From Niebla homalea (Eukaryota > Ascomycota > Lecanoromycetes > Lecanorales > Ramalinaceae), in the NCBI GenBank assembly GCA_019925105.1, contig JAHGAU010000041.1:186001-250000 (forward strand): 64,000 nt of DNA, read 5' to 3'. The notes under the pieces were generated by a model, which ran no database searches, had not been told where the DNA came from, and saw nothing but the letters and a program-made list of their open reading frames with translations. A program made the translations under genes and the position numbers. The stretch's first letter is position 1; every line of letters starts with the position of its first letter. Shown in pieces: positions 1 through 12,314 of the stretch.

Positions 1-1500
1 ATGGTAAGACCGGGTTTAATTGTGTTCATTCTTTGTAATCTTTGGCTGGTCTCGTACTACTCTGAACTAGTCTATCGCTTCGTCTACCAAATCATCCACC
101 TATCCTTCCTTAGCAGAGGTCACGAGAATTTCGCTTGCCTATAAAAAACGACATAGCCCGAAGCCGTCGCACCGTTTACTTGGCCAAACACCCTTCCTCT
201 GCTCACTTCCTATCCCCTCCTCTTGGGTATAAACCCTAGACTAACTCACTTCACCCAATCTCTCCTCTATTCACGCCGTTAATCAGTCTCTCTTCGACCT
301 TTGCACCCACTCTGCCCGCACTCAGCCTCCACAGACCACTGGTAAAACCCTGCCATTGTGCTCTTACATCAGGCGTCAGCGGCATCAGTTACGTCATGCC
401 TTCTCATTTGCTACCGTCCCCCGTCTCACGATCTCTCTTGATGCTTTCAATCCATTTTGACTTTACCATCCATCCTCTCGCCTTGGCCTACCATAATAAA
501 GCCCGCTCGGCTCTACCCCATGATGTACGTTATACAGATTTATCCACCCTCTACAAGGCTCCATATTCGCCATCATATCCCCCTAGGATCTTTGATAGAA
601 CCCCTTTTTGGAGGCAGTCAGTTGGTGAAAGAGAACACTCCGCTAAACCCCCACTTCGCCCAGTTGCCCATACTCTACCGACCTACCTATTTGGTTTCCC
701 CCTATCTCTCCTATGCTCCTCTGTCCGGAGTCAGGAGAATATTGTTGCGGTAGGCAGGCTGTCAGGAGGGTACGTGGTGAGTGCAGGCTCCACTATGCTT
801 CCAACATCCACAAATGTATATAGGACGACATCCATTCCGGTATTTTCGCGAGTCTTCTCATAATCGTCATCCGTTCACCACTTCCTTCACATTAAGTAGG
901 CACCGGGACATGGTGTTATTACAGCAGTATCAGTGGAAGAGAATACAAGGCCGCTTCATCCTTCACGCGATGTGATCCTACTACACGAGTCTTTCCGATC
1001 TTCCCATCACCACCACCACAACCACCATCACCACCATCAGCTTCTTCCTCCTCGAATTCCCAAGGATGGGTCTACCGTCTCCCGTCAGGGAAACCACCTA
1101 ACCCTATGCCCATGGAAAAGGAGAAGCGAAGAACGAAGAAGAGCACGCCTTTCCCCTCCTGCTCCGTTGAACCCTGTTATCAATGCTTTCGTTCCCCAAC
1201 TCGAAGAGACTGACCATTCCCCCATCCCTTCCACAACTGACTCGCCTCCCTTTGCCCCCGCCTTGTACAGTGGAACTTCTACACCAAGCCCCTCCCCACA
1301 TTGAGAGAGATCCATCCAACAGAGATCAAGCCTCCCAACCGGATTCGTTGGTATAACAACAATATTGACAGGGTAAAGGTTAATCCAATCATAGATGAGC
1401 AGACACGTAGCATACCATACTATACCACGCCATGCACAATACCAATGCCGTGTATGCAGCCAGTCCCATAATTGACGTGGACAGCAAAATCTGATGATGG
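1..1500. other. Gene-free left edge, pyrimidine-rich
   Basis: I find no convincing gene here. The plus strand is C/T-rich, with a TATA-like motif near 225-234 followed by long CT-rich stretches, which looks like a fungal promoter and 5' untranslated region or a non-coding transcript. The longest open frame (396-863, plus) has no recognisable domain and a composition that follows local base bias, so I do not call it a gene. A CAC/CAT-rich stretch lies within it at about 1008-1041. Confidence 0.4.
1008..1041. repeat. CAC/CAT-rich trinucleotide tract
   Basis: Imperfect trinucleotide repetition of CAC, CAA and CAT on the plus strand, inside non-coding pyrimidine-rich DNA. It would read as a histidine run in one frame, but no surrounding gene supports that. 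Confidence 0.6.
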
Positions 1501-1779
1501 CGGTGTGGCCAACCAACCAACATAAACCCGGCTTTTTGAAACATTGGGAATGAATGAGCAGAATGTCTGTCCGTCCCGTCTACACATCATACATACCCTC
1601 CCTCCCCTTCCCATAATACCCCACACAACACACCATCCATCCCCCGCCATTCCAGCGAGAATGAACTGCCTAACCCCGCTCGCTGCTCGCTTCACCAGCA
1701 AAGCCCATCCTCCCTCCCTCCCAACGAAACACAAAAAATCGCTTCTATGTATGTGTTTGTATCCCACCCCCATCGCCCG

Positions 1780-1985
1780 GAACTCTTCCCTCCTCTTCCC
1801 TCCATTTCCCTTCCCTTTGCGTCTTTTCGCCTTCCCTCCTTTTCCCTCCCTTTCCCTTCCTTTTGCATTCCCTTCTTTCTTTTCTACTTTCCCTCCTTTT
1901 CTCTTCCCTCCTTTTCCCTTCCCTCCTTTTCCCTTCCCTCCTTTTCCCTTCCCTCCTTTTCCCTTCCCTCCTTTTCCCTTCCTGT
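1780..1985. repeat. Polypyrimidine tract with 15-nt tandem unit
   Basis: About 200 bases of almost pure C/T on the plus strand. From about 1910 to 1980 a 15-nt unit (CCCTTCCCTCCTTTT) repeats about five times nearly perfectly. Both strands therefore show spurious open frames of repeated Phe-Pro or Gly-Lys-type peptides. The homopurine/homopyrimidine asymmetry is the type that can form triplex (H-)DNA; that is known of such tracts in general and is not shown here. Confidence 0.9.
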
Positions 1986-2077
1986 CCCTCTCTTTCGCCC
2001 TCCTTTCCGTTGTTTCTCCTCCTCCCGCCCGTTTCTTTGCCCAGAAAAGAAAGAACGAAAACAAGATAGCAATCATA

Positions 2078-2142
2078 TCAATCCATCAAATCCATCAAAT
2101 CCATCAAATCCATCAAATCAATCAAATCAATCAATCAAATCG
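2078..2142. repeat. ATCCATCAA / ATCAATCAA short tandem repeat
   Basis: A nine-nucleotide unit (ATCCATCAA) repeats four times and then degenerates into ATCAATCAA variants. It lies between the polypyrimidine tract and the larger tandem repeat array. Confidence 0.85.
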
Positions 2143-2186
2143 ACCAACTCAGCACCTCCCCCCTCCTCCCCCTTCCCCCACGCCCG

Positions 2187-3260
2187 GGACCTTGTTAAGC
2201 AAAACCATGTATGTGTGCGTGCGTGTATGTATATATGTGTGTATATGTACGTGAAAAGAGAGACGGTATACTATGCAGTCCCCTTCCCCAACAATATAAC
2301 ACCGAAAATGGAGTATTATTGTTGGCGAAGAAGCACGAGGATGGTGGTGGCGGTGGTGCTGCTGCTGCTAGTCAGAGCGTACGTACGTGAGTGCGCCTCC
2401 CCCCCTTCCACTTCTTCCCCCTTTCCCCCTCTCCTCCGTCCCCTTTCCCCGCTCCTCCTCCCTCCCCTTCCCGCTCCTCCATACCCCTTCCCCCCCCGCT
2501 CCCTTGGCCGGGGCCTTCTCAAGCAAAAACATATGTATATATGTATCTGTATGTGCGCTTGTGTATGGCACAAGAGAGACGGTATACTGTGCAGTCCCCT
2601 TCCCCAATAATATAACGCCTAAAAAGGGGGCTGCTGGCGAAGAAGGATGAGGATGGCGGTGGTGCTAGTCAGGGCGTACGTGCGTGGGCGCGCTTTTCCT
2701 CCTTTCCCCTTCTTCCACCCCCTTCCCGCTCCTCCCCTCCCCGTCCTCCCCCCTTCCCCTTCCCCTTCCCCCCCCGCCCGGGGCCTTCTCAAGCAAAAAC
2801 ATATCTATGTATATGTGCGTGTATATATGTATGTGGGGGGCGGGGGGCGTGCAGTCCCATCCTTCAACATAATGCCGAAAAAGGGGGGGTGTGGGGGAAG
2901 AAGAAGGATGATGAGGACGGTGGTGGCAGTCATGGCGTGCGTGCGTGCGTGGGCGCGCCTCCCCCCCTTCCCCTTCTCCTTCTTCTTCCCCTTTCCCCAT
3001 CTCCTCCCTTCCCGCTCTCCTCCCTCCCCTTTTGCCCGGCTCCTCCCTCCCGCTTCCCCGCACCTCCGTTCCCCCTTCCCATTCCTCCCTCCCCCTTCCC
3101 CCGCTCCTCCGTCCCTCTCCCCGCTCCCCCGTCCCTCTCCCCCGCTCCCCCTTCACGCTCTTTTCCCCCTTCACACTCCCCCTTCCCCCGCTCCCCCTTC
3201 CCCTGCTCCCCATTCACACTCCCCTTCCTCCCCGCTCCTCACTCCTTTCCCCCCCAGTGG
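2187..3260. repeat. Large tandem array, three diverged units of 270-480 bp
   Basis: Three units begin near 2187, 2505 and 2776. Each starts with a GCCCGGGGCCTTCTCAAGCA-like segment, followed by a TATGTG-rich stretch, a 'GTGCAGTCCC' segment, a G-rich GAAGAAGGATGAGGATGG-like segment, a CGTACGTGCGTG stretch and then a long run of CT-rich sequence. The units align in order, with substitutions and length changes mainly in the CT tails; the last tail (about 2957-3257) is the longest. Open frames across the array are low-complexity Pro/Ser/Leu or Arg/Gly/Glu strings that follow base bias, so I do not treat them as genes. Confidence 0.85.
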
Positions 3261-3522
3261 TGATGAATGAGTGAACTAGCAGCGCATTCGGCGGTAAGAC
3301 AAGATAAAGGAATGGGATGTCAAGATATCGACAGTGAGCGGGGAAGGAGGGGGTAGGGAGGGGTGAGGGGTAAAGGGGGCACGAGGGGTATGTACGATGT
3401 GATCTGGTTTTTTAAATTTTGTTCCAGGGGGGCTTGCGAGGGATGTGCGGGCCATTATTATGTGTAGGGAGGGAGACATATGGTAGAATAAGGAGGTATA
3501 TTGGGGCTGACCATTGGAGCAT

Positions 3523-3547
3523 GAGAGAGAGAGAGAGAGAGAGAGAG
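3523..3547. repeat. (GA)n microsatellite
   Basis: About twelve GA dinucleotides in a row, in the non-coding stretch downstream of the MED15 stop codon (which lies on the minus strand at 3801-3803). Confidence 0.9.
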
Positions 3548-3800
3548 GGATATGTTCGCTGCAAGGTCCAAGATCTTCTCATTATGCAGGCTACCTAGAT
3601 GTTATGTTGTATGTCTGACTCAAATAGAAAGACAGCTAGCATGCCGTGCCCCTCAAAGATGATTCACCACCAGCGCCATCGCTTGGATTTGTCAAGACAT
3701 TGCACGTTCAAGACCGAAATAGAAAGTATGAGATGTAAAACTCCGCATGCAGGAAAACCATCCATCGGTGACGATGCCCTTCCGTACCTTTGGAGGTCGC

Positions 3801-6800
3801 TCATCTCCTCCCACCCCTCTTCTCCCTCTCCAACAATTCCTCCGGTTTATAAACCTTCAAGAATTCATCACTCACGATATCATCTTCGTTCATCCCTTTT
3901 CTGCCCGCAGCCTCGCCGTTGCCCACCTCCCCCTCATTGCCAAACGCCGTCTCCCAATCCATCTCCAACACCGGATCCAACAGACTCCCTTCCAGCGCGC
4001 CCTCCGCCCCAAGATCCAACCAGTCTGACGGGATCCACTCGTCATCACTAATCCCTCCTCCACTCCCACCATTTCCACCATTACCACTCTGCCCGCCAGC
4101 AGCTGTCAGATTGATATTCAACTCGCCGTTAGCGCTCACATCGCTCGAATGCGGACTCGTCTTATTGATAGACGCGTCGGAGCTATCGGTAGTCCCTGGG
4201 TCGGCGGCGGTGTTGAAAGGGTTGCGTTCGAGCCAGTCGACGAGGAAGTCGGAGGAGACGGGGTGGTTAAGGTCCGCGACCTCAGAGAAGACCGAGGAGA
4301 ACCAGGTCTTGGGGACTTTGGCGTTGGCCCAGGGGTCTGGGACGGCGGTGCCGCTCAATGATGTTTTGTTGTTAGGGGTAGGTGTCCCTTTGGCGGTGGA
4401 TGGTTTATTGATATCTGAGGAGGGGGTCTTGACATTGTTGGAGGCTTGTGGCGTTCGAAGGAGGTTATTGGGGTTGTTGTTGTTGTTGTTGTTGTTGGTA
4501 GGAGGGGATGGGCCGGTGCCAGTGGGGTTGCGGGACATGGGTGTCGGCGATGGCTGTTGCTTGATGCCTGCGGTCTGGCTTTGCATCGATGCAGACTTCT
4601 TCATGGGCAGTGCCCCATTGTTCGCAGCTGCAGTGTTCGCAGCTGCATTGTTCGCAGCTGATGTGTCAGCAACCTTTGACTTGCCATCGTTATCGAGATT
4701 CAGTACAACGCGAAGACTTTCGAGACAATAGGCCAAGGGATCGGTGATCTCCTCTTCCTTGGGCGGGTGTACTTCTGCCACATGGTTCTCAAGGTCCTTT
4801 TGATCGGCAAAAGTTGCTTGACTGCCGCATCCTGGCACCGTGCATCGGAGCCTAGGTGTAGGTGTAGGTGCAGGTGCTGTGCGTGACATCTTTGGCGATT
4901 CCTTGGCAGGTGGTGAGGATTGTGCTCCAGGTGTCAGGGCAGATTGACCCGGAGTCCCGGGAAGACTCGCTTGGTTGTTGGGTTTCCTCTTCTTGCCGGG
5001 GGGTAGTTGCAGTTTGTCGCGTATTTGCGGGTTGTTGAAGTATTGAGCTTCGCCGTGCGGAGACTGATGGCCAAACCCCCAGGTTCCAGGTGGCTGAGCA
5101 GTCGTCGGGGCAGACGGTGTCTTGCTTGCTCCATTCTGTCCTTTCTGCACCGACGTAGCTCTCAGCCTTTGTATCTCCTCTTGCTGCTTCTGGAGGCTCT
5201 CCATGGTCAGCTTTGTAGGCTGGGGTGGGGCAGCTGTCATGGACGGAGGTTGACCAGATGAGGCTGGCGTGGATTGCTGATTCGAAGGAGCCCGGTTTCC
5301 AGCTGCTCCACCATGCAAGCTCTTCTGTTTCATCACGAAATGCATCAAGTCTCTCAGTCTCGAAAGAACATGGTCCAGCTCCGATGTGGGGATCGTAAAT
5401 CTATCCACCGGGGTCCAGTCGCCGCCCTGAACCTGGGCTTGCAACAGTAGGTACTGCCCGACGTCAGTGGGAAGTGAACAGGAGCATAAGCACGCTGACT
5501 TACAAGACGGATCAACTCCTTCGCTTGATCTTCGTTTCTATTGATCATCAAGAGTATGGCAAGAGCCATGGTAAGCTTGGAGCCAAATGGCCTGAATTCT
5601 TGAAGCTTCTTTATCATACTATTCCTAACAGTCGCAGTCATATTCTGTGGTGGACGAGGTTGCATCGACGCCTTGACTTCTGCTGTGAGTTCGGCTACTC
5701 TCCGTTGCGCCTGCTGGCCCTGTAAAGCCTGAGAACTTGGAGGACCTGATGAAGCCCCTTGGCGAGCCTGTGCTTCTTCGGCTTGCTTACGACGCGCCAT
5801 GAACTGCCTCTTCTGATCTGGCGTCAGTGAATTGAATTTCTCCGCAGTCATGGCGGACATGGCATTCCCAAGGAAGTTGGATTGCGCATATTTGGTCGGA
5901 TTAATTGTTTTATTGAGCTTAGGATCTGCGATCTCAACCACATCATCACTCGTGTTGGTTCTCTTCAAATTCTTCGGATTGGGCTGATTGGGTCCCCGGT
6001 TGTTTAATTGCTGCTTGGCTTTCTCGCTGGCTGCTGAGTTCGGACCCACCGACGCTGCTGGGGCTCTGACTGCCGAACCCCTGTTCTGACTGGACGCTTG
6101 CTTATTCTGGGCAGGCTGAGGAGGCTGATTAGGCTGATTTGGTAGTGAAGAGTTCGGGCCTTGATTTCTCGCCTGATTTTGCACCATTCGCTGTTGCTGT
6201 TCCTGTTGCTGTTTGGCCACCCGTAAGATTTCCTGCAGGTTGTTGATTTGCATCTGTTTTTGTGGAGTGAGAGATTGCAGATCTGTCTGCATCGTATGGA
6301 GACGCTCCTGCACCCCCTGCATCTTCTTGTTCACAATCATGATACGAACTTGCTCATCACTCAAGTTTTGTGCATTCGGGAGATTGTTCCGTACACTTTG
6401 GATGTCTTGCGGAGTTGCCTGAATCGGGGCTATCGGCAGCATGCCTGCTGGTCGAGTGTTTCCTCCGGGCATAGTAGGTTGGGCATCTGCTTGCATGGGT
6501 CCAGGGGGTCCAGGGGCTCCAGGCCGGTTACCAACAACATTCTGCTGACGCTGTGCCCCCGGTGCCTGGAGCTGCGTCCTTTGCATCTGTTGGCTGTGAA
6601 AGTGGAAGGCTTGCCGCTGATTCAATGCAGGCAGAATTTGGGGAGGTAGTCGAGTCTGGTTCTGTACCACGAACTGCTTCATCTCACCCCAGAGCCTCAG
6701 ATTGGCGGGAATGATCTGTAAAGGTGTGTTTGGCGCTCGGAGCTGCTGAGGCGCTTCAACCCGATCCATCATTCGTGCTTGCTCTTCGTTCAAAGGCTGT

Positions 6801-8821
6801 AGCTGGTTTGGCCGAGCGGGCTGACCTGGCATCGGATGGTTTGGCCCCATTTGATTGGGCGCTCCAGGTCCGAGCACTGTACCGTTCACGGCCTGGCCTC
6901 CATTGATCCTACCCGGAAGATTTGCATTGCCTGGAATGGCTCCTGGATGCTGTTGAGGGGGTAGTCCCGGTTGGGTGCCTGGAGCTGTTCCAGTCCCGCC
7001 CTGGGCGTTCTGCTGTCGTTGCCGCTGCCATTGCGTTGCAAGCGACAGGAGTGCCTTCTGTCGGTTGGCTTCTGGGATGTTCTTGAGTTGGTCCTTCACA
7101 TGAGCTGGTAGATTTCTCGAAAGTTGTTGTATCTGTTCTGGAGTCAGGCGAGTCGGGTTTCCCGGCTGGCCGTTGCCAGTCTGATTCTGAGTATTCCCCC
7201 CCATTTGGCCGGTCCTTTGACCTGCTTGATTGGGCTGTTGACCTGGTCTTGGAGAAGGACCAGCTTGTCCAGGAGGCTCCATTGGACGATTCAGCGTCGG
7301 CATTGATGGGTCTGTATGACCTTGTCTCATGTTCCCGTTGCCATCCAGGCCCCCCATTTGACCTTGGAGCTGCGGCTGGGGTGCGGTGGCGAGATTGGGA
7401 GTGGCCTGTTGAGCAGATGTCTGTGGCATTTGCCGGCCTTGATTGCTGTTGTTGTTCCATAACTGCTGGCCGGATTGCTGGAATACTCCTTGAGTCGGCA
7501 TCTGCCATACAGCATTCGGCTGCCCAAATTGCGGCGGCTGCTGCGGCTGACTGGTGGATTGCACCGCTGCAGGATTCCCACCTGGTCCAGGATTGCCAGG
7601 AACAACCATATGGCCAGCTTGCTGGTGGCGCATGGCCTCTTGCTGTTGAGCAAGGATTTGCTGGTTGATGTTGCCATTGGAACCCACTTGACCCTGCTGT
7701 TGAACGTTCATACCCAACGATTGATTTGCTAAATGCTGGGGGTTCGTGGCCTTTTGTTGGGTCATGCTGGCTTGCTGCTGACCATTTTGTCCAGCAAACC
7801 CCGGTTGGGGGGCACCACCGTTTGTAGCACCAAATCCTGGGTTTTGCTGCTGCTGCTGCTGCTGCTGCTGTTGCTGCTGCTGCACCGCGTGTGCATTGCT
7901 CTGTCTGTTTAGGCGGAAGTTTCTAGCAGCTTCAGACTGCAAGTAACCGATGATCGAATTCCCACCTCCTGACTCGAATGTGGCCTTCTGGTGGTCTGGG
8001 AGAGACTCGACTCTTTTGGCAATTAGCATCCTCTGTTCCTCTGTCATGTTCATGGCGTTGGATTGGGCCTTATTCGCAACAGCCTGTCGTTCAGCATCGG
8101 TGAAGCCTTGCATATACACAGGCAGTTGAGCTTGCGGAGCTGGTACATTTTGTGGTCGCATGTTGTTGTAATTCTGCTGCAAGCTTGCCATGCGGGCCAT
8201 TTGTTGTTGTTGTTGTTGATGCTGCAGCTGTTGCCGCTGTTGGAGTTGTTGCTGTTGTTGTTGCTGCAGCTGCTGTTGTTGCTGCATCTGGGCCATGTTC
8301 AGATTCTGAGCTTGCATCATTTGTTGTTGGGCCTGAGGGGTCAGATTTTGGGCTTGGGGAAAGAGGTTGCCGTTCGACATGGGTTGCTGGAACATCTGCT
8401 GCTGGCCGGGCATGGCTTGCATGGCTTGCATCCCTTGATTCTGGGCGTAACGTTGACTGGCGCTATTGGCGGCATTCTGACGAGCTTGGGTGATGTCGTT
8501 CAGCTTGCTCTTACACGCGTTTCTGTAGGCGTCTTCAGTGGGAGAAGATAAGAATTTGTTGGTCTCGAATTCCCGGGCCACCTGGAGACCCTTATCGTCC
8601 GACATGTCCTGTTTGACGAGCTTGAGTTGGGTGCAGATTTGACTGATGTAGTCAATCCGATGCTCGATCCTGAAGGTCTGCTGCCAGCCAAGTGGGGCCG
8701 CTTGCTTTCTCAACTCCTCAACAAGAAATCTCTTGAACTGCTGAAGATTGGGGCGGCCCATGGGGTTTTGATTGGGCATCATGGTCTGTTGCATACCATT
8801 TGGGAAGTTGGGATGATTCAT
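3801..8821 (-). CDS. med15: Mediator tail subunit MED15 (Gal11-type), KIX domain
   Basis: Subunit 15 of the Mediator tail, the surface that binds activation domains and passes the signal to RNA polymerase II in the nucleus. The N-terminal 90 residues form the KIX-like three-helix domain (FKRFLVEELRKQAAPLGWQQ, then RIDYISQICTQLKL). A long Gln/Pro/Asn-rich disordered region follows, with a run of about 13 Gln (about 7845-7886) and an Asn run (about 4473-4498). A conserved block near residues 1010-1106 contains a charged segment (NTSDDVVEIADPKLNKTINP). Two exons: 8821-5504 and 5453-3801, joined in phase 0 over a 50-bp intron (GTAAGT...CAG), giving 1,656 residues. I chose the ATG at 8821; an in-frame codon for a Met-like start 30 bases upstream is not ATG. 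Fungal MED15 proteins vary greatly in length because of their low-complexity centre. Identification rests on the KIX domain plus composition. Confidence 0.88.
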
Positions 8822-10103
8822 GATGAATGTGAAGCTTAATCCCGAGCACAAGGTCGGCTGACCACCACAGTGGAGGGAGGTTGTACAGCTACAAGGCTGG
8901 TTGAATGGTCGCTTATACTGCTCCTTGGGTACCTGCTGTTCCGGTGTGACGGCTGATTACCCACGACAAAATATCCAAACCTACAGCACGAGCAACTGTG
9001 GTGACTGAATATTTTGCGCCGAGCCTCACGCGAGGGAAAGTCATTCGTTTATTGTAGATTGAATGCTGCCAGCCTGAGGTTCGAGACTGATTCGACCTCG
9101 GAAATTGTTGAGGAGAGGGAGCTTCGAGGGAGGACAACAAGCGGAGAAGGTTGGCCGGTCAGAGGAGGGGATGTGAATGGAGAGTGGAGGGAGAGGGAGA
9201 GTGGGAGGCAGTTGTAGGCAAGTCGGTCAAGATGAATGAAGCATGAGCGCGTGCCTGTCAGACCATATGGGAAATGTGTCAGCGGTGTACAGCAAGACGC
9301 AAATAGGGAGTACAGCAAATCAGGCGCTGGCGCTGGCGCTGAAAGGGTGGGGCGGGAATCTAAGCTACCTTTTGTCTTTTTGCTTACGAAGTATAGGGAA
9401 AGATAATCCACCTTGTTTCATGTGAAGGTGAAGTACGAGTATGACAGGTATTTCCAGAGGTGGTATTGTATCAACCCTCAACAGCTCTCGCTGCCACCGG
9501 CGACAGCTTCTCCGGGAAATGAAGCAGTCAAGAATTGATTGTTCCCGTTCAGCTGCGGAAAGTAGAACTAAGGCGCGACAAGGATCGGCGATTTCACTAA
9601 AGGTGCCACATTCAACCAAAATTATGGCAATTTGCACAATCAGGATTCATTTCCCAATGTCCGTTGTAGGGACTGTGAGGTGTACTCGGAAGGATATGTT
9701 GAGATGATAGATGTTCTCACATAACCTGGGACTTTACTTCTCGAAAATGGTCAGCAGGAGGATTCGGTAACCTAAGATTATTATTATATCTGGAGTGAAT
9801 TATTTTTGTGTCGGGAAATAGGCTGTGCTTTCGCACACCCACAATCGATAAGGACTTGCAAGTTGCAAAACAAATTCCAAAGTGTCAAACACAGTGAATT
9901 GACCCGCTCGGGCACTAAATCTTAGGCCCAGTGTCCGTCCGACCGCCCCAGAAGAAAACATCGTCAGACTTCCGATTATCAGCAGATTGGGAAATCAACG
10001 AGTTCTTCACCGCCGACGACATGTATCATTGAATCTCGACTACTTTCCTGACGGATGATCTCCGACCCTTTTCAATAAAGTCCATGGCATTTCATCTACC
10101 GCC
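8822..10103. other. Intergenic region between divergent MED15 and LMBR1-like genes
   Basis: This 1.3-kb stretch separates two divergently transcribed genes and presumably holds both promoters. Purine-rich plus-strand sequence (about 9105-9210) lies on the MED15 side. I see no recognisable gene, tRNA or repeat. Short open frames on both strands have no conserved features. Confidence 0.5.
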
Positions 10104-12314
10104 ATGCAATCCTCAATAGGCTCCGATGCTTTCGCCTTGCTCGCCATCCTCTTCATCTCCTTCTTCGTCCTCCTCCTCCTCCGCCATTTCATCCCTCTCC
10201 GATCCACCCCCGCATACCTCATCATCCCTATCTTCCTCGCACTAGCCCTTCCTATCAGCATTATCCTACTGGTCCCCATCGATATCGCCTCGAGCTCAAG
10301 GACCGAAGATGTTGCATCCCGGGGCATCTGGTTGCCTGATGGAGTCCTGTTGGTCGCATGGCGGTTGACATACTGGCTGACCTTTGCCTTGACATGGTAA
10401 GTTGATACACCTTCAAGCGCATTGGAATGCTCGCTGATGGTATCCTAGGGTCATTCTGCCTCTCTTGGGAGAATACGTCGATTCCGGCTACCGCACACCG
10501 AGAGACCGCTTTTTCTACTCGTTGAAGCAGAATGGCCGATATCAGCTGATTGTCCTGGTATGCGCCGGGCTTGGTGGTATCTATGTGTTTTTGGTCAATG
10601 GCTTCAAGACGGGATCCCTAAAGTCACTAGTGATGGCGTAAGAGAGGCTGCTTTCCCGTTGGAATGTTTCTGTACTGATAGGCATAGACTGGCTTACTGT
10701 TGGGGCCTGATCATGGCTATTTATCTCATGGGACACGGTCTGGTGGCAGTGCCTCGACGACTCATCAGAAATGCCAACCTTACTGGAAGACTTCGAAGGG
10801 TTCAAGGCCAGGCTCCAATCATCAATGACAAATTGACGGATGCTACGTCGGAATTGGAAGAGCTGGAAGTACAGCTGACTCAGCTCCGAAAGAGAAAGAA
10901 TGCAGTGTCTAGAGACCATGAAGAATGGATCGAGGACATATCGGAATCATCCACCATGCCAGATAATCGCCTATCCTCCAATCCTACCCATGTTCAACCT
11001 CCCCAGCTTCCAGCAGTAATCACTGATAGATATCTGGCCGAATTGTCAAGGAAGCTCATACGCGCTCGGCACAAAAGAATTCGCTTCATTAATGCGTGGG
11101 ACCAGCTCGTCCAAGAAGCTGTGGACACCCAGGCAATCATCGATGCAGCCGCCTCGAAACGACTCGACTTCGGTCAAGCTTCACCAAGTTCATCCTGGAT
11201 CGAGCGTTTCCATGTCCTGACCCCTTACACGCGCTACCTTGTCTATTCTAAGCTCTTCCCAGCAAGTAGACTTGTTCTTGCCGGCTTCCTCGCTCTGGCC
11301 TCAGTCTCCATCATCTGGTCCGAGTTGATCAAATTCATTGCGCCGAGACTCTCAATTATAAGCCTCACCATCCTCTCACACCCGAACGAAGATTTATCCC
11401 AGGTTGGCTTTGGTGGTCAAGTCATCGCCTCTCTCTGGCTCTTCTACATGTCCCTCGCTGCTCTTGCTAGCTTCTCCGATGTCAAGATCTGGGGGAACCG
11501 CGCGCTCGTGCGTCGCAACACCTACCCCGAGAGCGCCACCTGGTATGCCACACAAGTGGCCAAACTTACCGTCCCACTGGCATACAACTTCCTCACCTTC
11601 CTCCCTCCGACAGTCCATAAGAAAACAACCTTCTACCATTTTCTCGGCGTCCTCATCAATCTCACCCCACTGGGCACGGGTTTCGACTACTTCTTTCCAA
11701 TCTTCATCCTTGTCCCTGTCTGTGCTACCCTCTTCAACCTCTATGGGCGGGTTCAGGGCCTTTTTGGCTTCGGCTTCCTCTCGGTAGAAGATGACGCAGA
11801 AGGGGGGAACAGCTCCGCCTTTGGCACCGGAGGTTGGCGAGAAGGCCGGGATCTCATCAATCGCGAACTGCAAGGCGCTGCCCGGCTCGGTCTTACTCCA
11901 GATGCTACCTCCAATAACAGCAGTGGCCCTGTCTCATCTCGGTCTGCTGCAATACCGGAGCAGGCTGCCTCTGAGCCAAGGACACTTCCTGGACGGGAGC
12001 ATGTATCGCGACCCGATGTCAACGCTCGCCAAGGCGCTCATATGGGGCGGAAAGCTCAGCGGCTTGCGGATGCTACTGCGGCGGCTGAAGAGGAGGATGA
12101 GAGCTTCTTCCAAGGATTTGCGCATCGGGTGAAGAACACGATTGATCGTGTGGAGCGCCCTGCATGGATGGATGATCTTGGTAGTGGGGTCAACAAGCCA
12201 AAATGGATGGGTGGGGTGGATGGGAATACAGACACTTCCGGACGAGCAGAGGCGGGGAGGGGCATGGGTAGATGGTTTGGGGGGAGGCCAAAGGATGGTG
12301 GTGTGAGACTATGA
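10104..12314 (+). CDS. LMBR1 domain-containing multi-pass membrane protein
   Basis: Member of the LMBR1-like family (LMBRD2-type), polytopic membrane proteins of poorly defined function found across eukaryotes. Exons are 10104-10396, 10449-10637 and 10682-12314, giving 704 residues; both introns have GTAAG donors and restore the frame exactly. The N-terminal third has several hydrophobic helices (SSIGSDAFALLAILFISFFV, the PAYLIIPIFLALALPISII stretch, and a helix ending WVILPLLGEYVDSG). A charged cytosolic loop with coiled-coil character follows (EELEVQLTQLRKRKNAVSRD). More helices lie around residues 375-560, with the family-like segment SATWYATQVAKLTVPLAYNF near residue 480. The C-terminal 150 residues are hydrophilic and likely disordered. 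It is divergent from MED15 and upstream of the CaaX-protein gene. The family assignment is solid at domain level; cellular location and role are not shown by the sequence. Confidence 0.85.

Noticed and set aside
396..863. Open frame of 155 codons near the left edge
   Set aside because: No recognisable domain, base-composition-driven sequence inside pyrimidine-rich DNA, and no supporting context.
1544..2610. Overlapping open frames rich in Phe, Pro, Ser and Leu (plus) or Gly, Lys and Glu (minus)
   Set aside because: They are translations of the 15-nt polypyrimidine repeat and its flanks.
3919..8551. Several plus-strand open frames across MED15, some rich in Leu/Val
   Set aside because: They are antisense shadows of the Gln/Asn-rich MED15 coding strand.
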